A stretch of DNA of 8,307 bases. Origin: Actinomycetota bacterium (GTDB taxonomy: Bacteria; Actinomycetota; Actinomycetes; S36-B12). The notes below the pieces were generated by a model, which worked only from the letters and a program-made list of their open reading frames with translations, had not been told where the DNA came from and did no database searches. Both the position numbers and the translations under genes were made by a program. The DNA lies in NCBI GenBank assembly GCA_003506065.1, contig DNXA01000019.1, positions 1-8,307 on the forward strand. Reading direction: 5' to 3'. The first letter of the stretch is position 1; every line of letters begins with the position of its first letter. Shown one piece after another: positions 1 through 6,193 of this stretch.

Positions 1-119
1 TGGCGGTGAACAAGGATGCTGAGGCGCCCATGTTCGAACTCGCCGATTTCGGCGTCGTCGGCGATCTGTTCGTTGTCCTGCCCCAGTTGACTGAAGAGGT
101 CAACAAGCGCAAGGGCTAG
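1..119 (+). CDS. etfA: Electron transfer flavoprotein alpha subunit, C-terminal end (partial)
   Basis: Only the last 38 codons are present, read from base 3, ending in TAG at 117-119; the gene begins upstream of the window. The visible peptide contains [21 protein letters not shown], followed by [10 protein letters not shown] and a lysine-rich tail. This is the conserved C-terminal segment of the EtfA FAD-binding domain, where family members carry a very similar NKD-x-x-APIFE-x-x-D-x-G-x-x-x-DLF signature. From family knowledge, EtfA with EtfB forms a soluble heterodimer that takes electrons from acyl-CoA and other dehydrogenases and passes them toward the quinone pool. etfB is expected upstream but cannot be seen. 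A strong hairpin follows 29 bases after the stop, so this gene is probably the end of its transcription unit. Identification is secure despite the short piece. Confidence 0.93.
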   Translation, partial: AVNKDAEAPMFELADFGVVGDLFVVLPQLTEEVNKRKG

Positions 120-148
120 TCACGGCTAGCACTGCTGTGTATTGACCT

Positions 149-197
149 GACAAAGGCGATGCCTCAAATTCCTTGAATTTGAGGCATCGCCTTTGTC
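149..197. terminator. Perfect 23-bp hairpin, terminator-like
   Basis: Bases 149-171 are exactly complementary to 175-197, leaving a 3-base loop (CTT, 172-174). The stem mixes GC-rich and AT-rich blocks. The hairpin lies 29 bases after the etfA stop and before the DGPF gene. The downstream side has only a short mixed pyrimidine run (CCTTT) and no true U-tract. It therefore resembles the U-poor terminators often reported in actinobacteria rather than a classic rho-independent one. Being symmetrical, it could stop transcription from either side. The hairpin is seen directly; the terminator role is inferred from position. Confidence 0.8.
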
Positions 198-220
198 CTT
201 TCGACGGCTTGCCAAACGTC
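194..220 (+). promoter_or_regulatory. Candidate ECF-type promoter of the DGPF/sigma unit
   Basis: TGTCCT (194-199) and CGTC (217-220) are separated by 17 bases. ECF41/ECF42-type sigma factors are known to use promoters with a TGTC-starting -35 element and a CGTC-like -10 element, and they often drive their own operon. I recall TGTCGA and CGA/TC for ECF42; the -35 here matches four of six positions. A start a few bases past 220 would give a leader of roughly 40 bases to the ATG at 267. The -35 overlaps the last four bases of the upstream hairpin. The motif is short, so a chance match is possible. Confidence 0.4.
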
Positions 221-254
221 CATAGGATGAAGCCGGCGGAAGGCGCTGGCAGCC

Positions 255-261
255 AAGGAGG
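255..261 (+). promoter_or_regulatory. Strong Shine-Dalgarno deciding the DGPF gene start
   Basis: AAGGAGG at 255-261 is a near-perfect anti-16S match. It lies 5 bases before ATG 267 but only 2 bases before the alternative GTG at 264, so ATG 267 is preferred as the start. Confidence 0.8.
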
Positions 262-266
262 TCGTG

Positions 267-614
267 ATGCCCGAGTACGTCGCAATGGTCTATAGCAAGG
301 ATGTCGACTGGAGCCTGCCCGAGCATGCTGCGGAGATGGCTGAGTACGGGGCGTTCAATGAGGCAGCGGCTGCAGTCATTCGAGGCGGCGCGGCGCTGTA
401 TCCCACCGCAACTGCCACAACAGTTCGAGTCTCCGGCGGCAAGGGCGGAGACGTGCTGGCCACCGACGGCCCCTATGCGGAGACCAAGGAAGCGCTGACC
501 GGCTTCTTCATCCTGGAATGCGCCGATCTTGATGAGGCCATCGCGATGGCAGCCAAGATTCCAGCCGCCTGGGATGGTGCGGTCGAAGTACGCCCAGTGC
601 TGCCCATCATGTAG
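267..614 (+). CDS. YCII-related (DGPF-domain) protein
   Basis: A small soluble protein of 115 residues with no signal peptide or membrane segment. It opens with PEYVAMVYS, the usual first beta strand of the family. The DGPF signature appears as DGPY at residues 67-70, within a TDGPYAETKEALTGFFILE block, followed by a helix (about 87-98) and a final VEVRPV strand. This is the ferredoxin-like fold of the YCII/DGPF family (PF03795), and the length is normal. Genes of this family commonly sit next to ECF42 sigma factors, as here: the sigma start is 10 bases past this stop. The biochemical role of DGPF proteins is not established. They may be targets of the sigma factor or small-molecule or redox-related enzymes. 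The start is ATG 267 because of the AAGGAGG at 255-261. Family assignment is firm; function is unknown. Confidence 0.92.
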   Translation: MPEYVAMVYSKDVDWSLPEHAAEMAEYGAFNEAAAAVIRGGAALYPTATATTVRVSGGKGGDVLATDGPYAETKEALTGFFILECADLDEAIAMAAKIPAAWDGAVEVRPVLPIM

Positions 615-617
615 GGA
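613..617 (+). promoter_or_regulatory. Shine-Dalgarno overlapping the DGPF stop codon, supports TTG start of the sigma gene
   Basis: AGGGA at 613-617 begins inside the TAG stop of the DGPF gene (612-614) and lies 7 bases before TTG 625. Ribosomes ending the first gene would be well placed to start the second, suggesting translational coupling. Confidence 0.5.
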
Positions 618-624
618 CTGCTCG

Positions 625-1866
625 TTGACTCTGCCGGATTCCTTCACGCCCGCCGAAGCGGCCGAGAGGGCAGTACGCGCTGACTACTCGCGGATTCTGG
701 CCACCCTCATCCGAATGACGAGGGATGTAGACCTGGCAGAGGACGCGCTGCAGGAGGCAGCAGTGCGCGCACTGCAGACCTGGCCCCGCGACGGAATCCC
801 TGATCAGCCCAGGGCATGGCTCACGGTCGTGGCCAGACGGTGCGCCCTGGATCGCATTCGCCGAGACAAAGTGCGGCAGTCCAAGGAGGCTGAATCTGTG
901 TGGCTGCTTGAGCACGAGGCACCCGAACCTGAGGCATCGGTGGTGCGTGATGACCTGTTGCGATTGGTATTCACCTGCTGCCATCCGAGCCTGTCCCTTG
1001 ATGCTCAGGTCGCCTTGAGTCTGCGGACTCTGGGAGGCCTCAGCACCAGTGAAGTGGCTCGCGCCCTGATGGTGCCGGAGGCGACCATGGCCAAGCGCCT
1101 GACTCGAGCAAAGCAGAAGATCCAACAGGCACACATTCCCTATCGAGTGCCCTCTGATGCTGAGCTTCCCGAGCGGCTTCCGGCTGTCCTGGCCACGGTG
1201 TATCTCATCTTCAACGAGGGCTATGCCGCTGCCGCCGGCAAGGACGCCATGCGCGCGACCTTGGTGGACGAGGCGATTCGACTCGGCCGCCTGCTGCATG
1301 ACCTGATGCCAGATGAGGCGTCGATTGCAGGTCTGCTCTCGCTGATGCTGTTGCAGGACTCGCGCAGAGCAGCGCGAATCGACATGAATGGTTCGGTGGT
1401 GCTGCTGGCCGATCAGGATCGAAGCCTTTGGCGCGAGGATTTGATTCGCGAGGGTGTCGAACTGGTCGGTGAAGCGCTGCGCAGAACTCCCGACACCCCT
1501 GACCCGTACGCGATGCAGGCCGCGATCGCCGCCTGTCATGGCATTGCGGGGGACTACTCGAGCACGGATTGGGACGCGATCATCTCCTGGTATGACGTTC
1601 TGCTCAGCATCCAGGATTCGCCGACGGCACGCCTGGGACGGGCCGGCGCAGTGAGCGAACGCGACGGAGCACAAGCGGGCTTGATTGAGGTTGAGGCGAT
1701 CACTGGTCTGGATGCCTACCCGTGGTGGCATGCCTCACGGGCTGAGTTGCTGACTCGGCTGGGAAGGCTTGATGAGGCCGATATGGCCAGTCAGCAAGCC
1801 CTTGCACTGGGCCTCAATGAAGCGCATGCCCGATTCGTTGGTCGCACCCGAGCCGCAAGCACCTAG
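625..1866 (+). CDS. ECF42-type RNA polymerase sigma factor with C-terminal TPR-like extension
   Basis: Predicted 413-residue cytoplasmic sigma factor, about twice the size of a minimal ECF sigma. Region 2 spans about residues 20-82 (DLAEDALQEA, then QPRAWLTVVARRCALDRIRRDK). Region 4 spans about 113-170, with the family hallmark FTCCHPSLS followed by the helix-turn-helix GGLSTSEVARALMVPEATMAKRLTRAKQKI split across its helices. A long extension follows. Residues about 186-285 form the conserved middle domain (LPAVLATVYLIFNEGY, then SLMLLQDSRRAARID and LLADQDRSLW). About 290-405 is a helical TPR-like tail ending in RAELLTRLGRLDEADMASQQALALG. ECF42 sigmas usually lack a dedicated anti-sigma factor, and the extension is thought to control activity; none is encoded nearby. 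I chose TTG 625 because homology begins close after it and AGGGA precedes it. In-frame ATGs at 529 and 574 would overlap the DGPF gene. The inducing signal is unknown. Confidence 0.92.
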   Translation: MTLPDSFTPAEAAERAVRADYSRILATLIRMTRDVDLAEDALQEAAVRALQTWPRDGIPDQPRAWLTVVARRCALDRIRRDKVRQSKEAESVWLLEHEAPEPEASVVRDDLLRLVFTCCHPSLSLDAQVALSLRTLGGLSTSEVARALMVPEATMAKRLTRAKQKIQQAHIPYRVPSDAELPERLPAVLATVYLIFNEGYAAAAGKDAMRATLVDEAIRLGRLLHDLMPDEASIAGLLSLMLLQDSRRAARIDMNGSVVLLADQDRSLWREDLIREGVELVGEALRRTPDTPDPYAMQAAIAACHGIAGDYSSTDWDAIISWYDVLLSIQDSPTARLGRAGAVSERDGAQAGLIEVEAITGLDAYPWWHASRAELLTRLGRLDEADMASQQALALGLNEAHARFVGRTRAAST

Positions 1867-1875
1867 CCATGCGAG
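1867..1875. other. Nine-base tail-to-tail junction of two convergent genes
   Basis: The sigma gene stop (TAG, 1864-1866) and the glycosidase stop (TGA on the reverse strand, 1876-1878) face each other with 9 bases between. There is no room for a terminator in the spacer. The nearest dyad is the 12-base palindrome CGCACCGGTGCG at 1892-1903, inside the end of the glycosidase gene. It is short and has no U-tract, so its role as a terminator is doubtful. Transcripts probably overlap at their 3' ends. Confidence 0.6.
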
Positions 1876-3141
1876 TCAGGCTGCGTTCAAGCGCACCGGT
1901 GCGGCAGTCCTGATGGTCTTGCCCTTGATCGGGTTGCAGCCGACGAGCAGGTTGCACATCTGCGTGGCACCCTTGGGCACTGCGAAGGTCATGGGCTTCT
2001 CAGTGGTGCTGTAGACCACCTGGAAGGACTCGCCATCCTTGACGAACTTGCAGGTTGTCGCCTTGGCCTTGGTGTCGCAGCCATTGAATCGAGCGCCGAC
2101 AATCCAGTCTTCAAGCGTTGCAAGGCCCTTTGCTCCTGGAGTGTCGGTGAACATCTGGATGCCCCAGAGATCGTTGTACGGCTCCCAGCGGTACCAGTAG
2201 ACCCGCTCGATATTCAGTGCGAGTGCGTCCAGGTAGGTACGAGCAACCCATGAGGCAGCCTTGGTGCCGTCAATGTCGACGTCGGGGTTCTTGGGACCTG
2301 GTCCCTTGAGTCCGAAGTTGTTCTCGGTGTCCCACATTGGCTTCACTGGCGCCTTGGCCTGCTTCAATGCCTTCTGCCAGTCCAAGGCCAGCTTCGCCCG
2401 GTCAAGTGGGGTACCCAGGCTTGCGGGATAGGTATGTGCTGCCCAGACGTCGATTGGCCAACCCTTTGCGCCAAGAGCCGCGAGGAATGCTGGGTAGAAC
2501 TTCTTGAAGGGACCACCGAGGCGAGTGCCAGTGCTCGGCGCAACGACGATCGCGGCTGGATCCACGGCCTTGATGATGTCGTATGCGCGCTTGGTGAGAT
2601 CGGCCATCTCCTGGGCAGATCCGGTGGAGAAGGTGCTGAGATTGGCTTCATTCCACGGCTGGTACGAAGTGATCTTGCCCTTGTAGCGGGTCACAACTGC
2701 CGTGACCCAGGCATTCCACCAGTCAAGGTTCTTGGGCATGCCGGCCGCGCCTGGGACAGGCAGTGCATCTGGCGACGGGTCATCGGTAGCCCAAGCGGGT
2801 GTGCCGGCCAGCACCATCAGAATGTCATTGACGCCGTTCTTCTGCGCTGTGGCGACAGCGGTGTCAAGAGCAGTCCAGTCGAAGACTCCCTGTGACTTCT
2901 CAATGTTTGCCCAGCTGGTCTGGTTGTCCCACAGCCGCAGCGATCTGATCGGGACAGTTGGCCACAGCCCGTTCTCGGCATTTTGCACGTGCATGCCGAA
3001 CAGCGTCGCCGGAACGACCTGACCCTTGGTCTGTGCTGTGGGCTTGACTGCAGGGGCGGCATTGGCCTGGGAGATGACCGCGCCGGCGATCAGCGCAGCA
3101 GTGAGCAGGGCAAGGGGTCGATTCAGACGCATGGTCGCCAT
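1876..3141 (-). CDS. Secreted clan GH-A glycoside hydrolase (GH39/GH5-like)
   Basis: Predicted 421-residue secreted enzyme. Residues 1-28 form a Sec signal peptide: short basic start, hydrophobic core LALLTAALIAGAVI, and cleavage after A-N-A at 26-28. The mature part looks like a (beta/alpha)8 barrel of clan GH-A. SLRLWDNQTSWANIE near 67-81 and VFDWTALD near 87 match early strands. QPWNEAN (161-167) supplies the probable acid/base E165 after the hallmark asparagine. MWDTENNFG (269-277) supplies the probable nucleophile E273. AAHTYP (234-239) lies between them, as expected. Four cysteines near the C-terminus (355, 364, 396, 402) could form two disulfides in a small terminal beta domain. The overall pattern suggests GH39-like or bacterial endoglycosidases, but family and substrate are not determined. 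ATG 3141 is used; ATG 3132 (residue 4) is equally possible since neither has a strong ribosome site. It is the second gene after the phosphatase, 36 bases downstream, and is probably co-transcribed. Confidence 0.86.
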   Translation of the reverse strand: MATMRLNRPLALLTAALIAGAVISQANAAPAVKPTAQTKGQVVPATLFGMHVQNAENGLWPTVPIRSLRLWDNQTSWANIEKSQGVFDWTALDTAVATAQKNGVNDILMVLAGTPAWATDDPSPDALPVPGAAGMPKNLDWWNAWVTAVVTRYKGKITSYQPWNEANLSTFSTGSAQEMADLTKRAYDIIKAVDPAAIVVAPSTGTRLGGPFKKFYPAFLAALGAKGWPIDVWAAHTYPASLGTPLDRAKLALDWQKALKQAKAPVKPMWDTENNFGLKGPGPKNPDVDIDGTKAASWVARTYLDALALNIERVYWYRWEPYNDLWGIQMFTDTPGAKGLATLEDWIVGARFNGCDTKAKATTCKFVKDGESFQVVYSTTEKPMTFAVPKGATQMCNLLVGCNPIKGKTIRTAAPVRLNAA

Positions 3142-3177
3142 CGTTCCATCTGAACCTGTGAAGTCTCTGTCAGGACT

Positions 3178-4626
3178 CTACGGATTCACCGTGGCAATCA
3201 TCACTGTCACGTCGTCGGTCCATTGGTCGCATTCTTCGCGTGCTTGCCCAAGCAGCAATTCCAGGCACTCCTGCGCATTCGCGTGCGATTTGACCCAGGA
3301 ACGATGAGCCAGGTGGGAAAACCCCGGCTCAGGCAGCGCTTCAAGGAGGCCATCGGTTGACAATATGAGCGCGGAATTCTCGCCGAGTTCTCGGTGATCC
3401 AATGTCCAAGTCCCGCCGAGCGCGCTGACGATCGGACCAGTGTTCGGCAGTTCGTGCGTTTCCTCTGCCGACACGACCACCGCATTCGGATGACCAGCTG
3501 AGCAGAAGGTCAACCTATTGTCGACCAGCACGCCTATGAAGAGCGTGAGGAACATGCCGGGTGCCAATGGCCGCTGACTCAGCTGTTGGCAGATCACTGC
3601 AGGGGAGTCACCTCGCATCAAAGCTGACGTGACAAGTGTGCGGCTTTCCAGCGCGAGCATGCCTGCTGCGACACCGTGGCCACTGACGTCGGCGATTGCG
3701 AGCACGCGGGCGCCGTCGGAGCGTTCTCCGGCCCACCACCAGTCACCTGCGATCACGCCGTCAATTGGGCGGTGGAAACCGATGACTCCAGCAATGGCGC
3801 GGTCATGTCTGTCCAGTTCCGCGCGAACTGCCGCGGTAAGCGGGGAGGATTGAGCCAGGGCTTGAGTGGCCTGGTCGCTCGCATCATGCTCATGGATCAA
3901 GGATCGGCGCATTGACTCAGCATCCTGGGCAACTGCTGCGATCTCTCGTGGGCCGGTAGGCCTGATGACATGGGCCAGTTGATGGGCGCTTGCATCGAGA
4001 TCTGATCGAAGTCTCTGCAGCGGTGCGAGCACGCGGTAGCGCAAGCCGAACACCAGCAGGGCGAGCAAACTGATCAGCAGCGCGGTCTCGACGACCGTCG
4101 TGTATCGCAGCACGGTCTCTGTGCGTCCCAGTGCTTCCCGTGCTTGTGCTGTCCCATTGTTCAGCTGCGCGAGCAGGTCTTCAGTCGGAGCAATCAGCGC
4201 ATGCTCGGCTGCCAGGATTGCAGTTCGCGCATTCGGCGAGGACGCAGACAGCAATCGGCTCGAGTGATTGTTCACCCAGGATTCAATTGCCGTGCGGGAG
4301 GTGAGCGCGTACTTCACTCGCGCTGGATCGCCGTGTGGAACAGGTGCCTGGTCCAAGGCAAGTTGGAGTTCACCGAGTGCACGTCGGGCATGGTTCATGG
4401 TCGATTCTGACGGTGAGGCGACGAACTCTTCGAATGCGGAGTCGGCCGCCCGCTCGGCTGCAAGCAGATTTCGATTCAGGCTGCTGGCGGGCACCCAGTA
4501 TTCGCGAAGTTCTTCATGCACCGCCCGAGCTCTGATCTCATCATCGATGATCAGGATTCCGCACAGTGTCACCACCGTCAGGCTGGCAAGTGTCAACCAG
4601 CGCAACCACATCGACAAGCTCAGCAT
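3178..4626 (-). CDS. Transmembrane sensor PP2C phosphatase (HAMP plus SpoIIE/RsbU-type domain)
   Basis: Predicted 482-residue inner-membrane protein. Membrane helix 1 is about residues 8-27. A mainly helical external sensor region covers about 30-174, and membrane helix 2 about 176-196. A HAMP-like linker spans about 197-245 (VLAPLQRLRSDLD, then PREIAAVAQDAESM). The phosphatase domain fills about 280-480. Metal-site motifs are present: AGDWW (D295), IADVSGHGVAAGM (D313), FCSAGHPNAVV (375-384), LSTDGLLEA (D425) and TDDVTVMIATV (D471/D472). Such proteins normally dephosphorylate anti-sigma antagonists (STAS proteins) in partner-switching pathways in response to signals sensed by the membrane part. 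No STAS or RsbW-like kinase is encoded here, so the target is elsewhere. The GGDWYD motif of many relatives is AGDWWW here, losing the second aspartate. ATG 4626 is supported by GGGGGAG (4632-4638, reverse strand) 5 bases away. Divergent from cydA; first gene of the unit with the glycosidase. Confidence 0.9.
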   Translation of the reverse strand: MLSLSMWLRWLTLASLTVVTLCGILIIDDEIRARAVHEELREYWVPASSLNRNLLAAERAADSAFEEFVASPSESTMNHARRALGELQLALDQAPVPHGDPARVKYALTSRTAIESWVNNHSSRLLSASSPNARTAILAAEHALIAPTEDLLAQLNNGTAQAREALGRTETVLRYTTVVETALLISLLALLVFGLRYRVLAPLQRLRSDLDASAHQLAHVIRPTGPREIAAVAQDAESMRRSLIHEHDASDQATQALAQSSPLTAAVRAELDRHDRAIAGVIGFHRPIDGVIAGDWWWAGERSDGARVLAIADVSGHGVAAGMLALESRTLVTSALMRGDSPAVICQQLSQRPLAPGMFLTLFIGVLVDNRLTFCSAGHPNAVVVSAEETHELPNTGPIVSALGGTWTLDHRELGENSALILSTDGLLEALPEPGFSHLAHRSWVKSHANAQECLELLLGQAREECDQWTDDVTVMIATVNP

Positions 4627-4768
4627 GACGACTCCCCCGAATGCGCAACTCTGAGCGGACGGTACGTCGGAATTTGTCAGAAATCAGGACTTTGGCCCTC
4701 CAGCCTTTGGTCGGAGTTCCCGCGAGTGGCTACTACTGTTGCGCGCAGTCGATGCGTTGAGAGGTGCC
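4627..4768. other. Divergent intergenic region between the phosphatase gene and cydA
   Basis: These 142 bases must hold promoters for both directions. On the plus strand TTGGTC (4707-4712) and TACTAC (4731-4736) are 18 bases apart and could be a weak housekeeping promoter for cydA, but each matches consensus poorly. The hexamer CTTTGG occurs twice, at 4690-4695 and 4705-4710, 15 bases apart. The first copy sits in AGGACTTTGGCCCT (4686-4699), which resembles half-conserved DosR-type hypoxia boxes. I see no Rex-type TTGTG/CACAA operator. On the reverse strand no convincing promoter stands out. cydA has the modest ribosome site AGAGG at 4760-4764. Confidence 0.4.
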
Positions 4769-6172
4769 ATGAACCTTGATCTGTCGCGTTTGCAATTCGC
4801 GATGACGTCTATTTACCACTTTGTCTTTGTACCCATCAGCCTCGGAACGGTCTGGTTCGTCGTCGGCTTTCAAACGGCCTGGGTGCGCACGGGCAATCAG
4901 AAGTATCTTCGACTGACGAAATTCTTCGGCAAGCTCTTCCTGATCAACTTCGCTCTGGGCGTGGTGACCGGCCTTGTGCAGGAGTTCCAGTTCGGAATGA
5001 ACTGGTCTGACTATTCCAGATTTGTGGGCGATGTATTCGGCGCGCCATTGGCCATGGAGGGATTGCTCGCCTTCTTCCTGGAGTCAACGTTCCTGGGCCT
5101 GTGGATCTTCGGCTGGGATCGCCTTCCCAAGCGGGTTCACCTGGCAACGATCTGGGCCGCGGCATTGGGCACGCTGTTCTCGGCGTACTTCATCCTGGCT
5201 GCAAACGCCTGGATGCAGCATCCCGTTGGATACGAGATCAGCGAGACAACGGGCCGTGCGGTCATGAATGACATCGGCGCGGTGCTGTTCCAGCCCGCTT
5301 CGGTTGCCGCGTTCGTTCACACGATGACTGCGGCATTCGTCGTCGGAGGCGCCTTCGTCGCTGCTGTGGCTGCCTGGCATCTAGCCAAGGGACGCGATGC
5401 CGATGTGTTCAGGCCCGCCGTGAAAGCCGGCGCCTGGGTGATTCTCATCGCCGCCGTGGGAGTGTCCCTGTCGGGTGCGCAGTTTGCCACGGTGATGGTT
5501 GAGGACCAGCCGATGAAGATGGCAGCAGCTGAGGGCTTGTACGAAACCACAACGGATGCCCCGTTCTCGATCCTGACGATCGGCGACCTCTCAGGAGACA
5601 CGGCCACGCCGATCATTGAGATCCCTGGGATGCTGTCGCTCCTGGCCACTGGTTCCACGGACGGCACAGTTCAGGGCATCAACAATCTGCAAGCTGAGTA
5701 CGTGCAGCAGTACGGGCCTGGCGATTACGTCCCCTACGTGCCAATGACCTATTGGTCATTTCGAGCGATGATCGGCTTCGGCATGATTGCCGCTCTCTAC
5801 GCTCTCTGGGCGCTATGGAGATTCCGAGCTGGGCGTGCTCCCGCGGGTCGGGCCTTTGCCATCTCCACAGGGTTGGTGACCCTGCTCCCGCTTGCGGGCA
5901 TCTCTGCCGGATGGATCTTCACGGAGGTGGGCAGGCAGCCCTGGCTGGTATTCGGCCTGCAGAAGACCGCCGATGGCGTTTCGCCATTGACGAGTTCAGC
6001 AGAGATCTTGATCTCCATCATTGGGTTCTTCGTGCTCTATTCAGTTTTGGCGTTCGTTGAAGTGCGCCTGATGCTGAAGGCGATCAACGCCGGTCCGCCG
6101 GGTGAGGTCAACGAGGACCCATTTGGTGATTCGCAGCAAGACTCCGACAAGCAGTTGTACTTCGCGTACTGA
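4769..6172 (+). CDS. cydA: Cytochrome bd ubiquinol oxidase subunit I
   Basis: A 467-residue polytopic membrane protein with about nine helices. It is the catalytic, heme-bearing subunit that oxidises quinol and reduces oxygen to water with high affinity. Numbered from ATG 4769, the key residues align with Escherichia coli CydA. H17 corresponds to heme b595 ligand H19. E97 and E105 lie in GAPLAMEGLLAFFLEST and correspond to E99/E107. H184 (FVHT) and M334 (in SFRAMIGFG) are the heme b558 ligands. K250 and E255 (PMKMAAAEG) are the quinol-loop residues. GRQPW at 388-392 is the late family signature. It is about 55 residues shorter than the E. coli protein, mostly because the Q-loop is of the short type common in Gram-positives. 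The start is ATG 4769, since the protein then begins NLDLSRLQFAMTSIYHF as in relatives. The TTG at 4739 would add ten unrelated residues. First gene of cydABD, 21 bases before cydB. Confidence 0.98.
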   Translation: MNLDLSRLQFAMTSIYHFVFVPISLGTVWFVVGFQTAWVRTGNQKYLRLTKFFGKLFLINFALGVVTGLVQEFQFGMNWSDYSRFVGDVFGAPLAMEGLLAFFLESTFLGLWIFGWDRLPKRVHLATIWAAALGTLFSAYFILAANAWMQHPVGYEISETTGRAVMNDIGAVLFQPASVAAFVHTMTAAFVVGGAFVAAVAAWHLAKGRDADVFRPAVKAGAWVILIAAVGVSLSGAQFATVMVEDQPMKMAAAEGLYETTTDAPFSILTIGDLSGDTATPIIEIPGMLSLLATGSTDGTVQGINNLQAEYVQQYGPGDYVPYVPMTYWSFRAMIGFGMIAALYALWALWRFRAGRAPAGRAFAISTGLVTLLPLAGISAGWIFTEVGRQPWLVFGLQKTADGVSPLTSSAEILISIIGFFVLYSVLAFVEVRLMLKAINAGPPGEVNEDPFGDSQQDSDKQLYFAY

Positions 6173-6193
6173 TGACGGCATTGAGGAACTGAC

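Noticed and set aside
529..624. Upstream ATG starts (529, 574) for the sigma factor
   Set aside because: They would overlap the DGPF gene by 41-86 bases and add residues unlike the family. TTG 625 has a placed ribosome site and fits family length.
126..647. 173-codon reverse-strand frame covering the hairpin and the DGPF gene
   Set aside because: It reads through the terminator hairpin and opposite a gene with a strong ribosome site and clear family motifs.
607..1731. 374-codon reverse-strand open frame opposite the sigma gene
   Set aside because: It is the antisense of a clearly recognised sigma factor. Its product is rich in H, Q, R and S with no coherent domain, as expected from codon bias on the real strand.
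3162..3177. Imperfect dyad AGTC...GACT between the phosphatase and glycosidase genes
   Set aside because: The arms are short with a mismatch and almost no loop. It is too weak to call a terminator or operator.
4739..4768. Upstream TTG start for cydA
   Set aside because: The ten added residues do not match CydA N-termini, whereas the protein from ATG 4769 aligns from its first residues.
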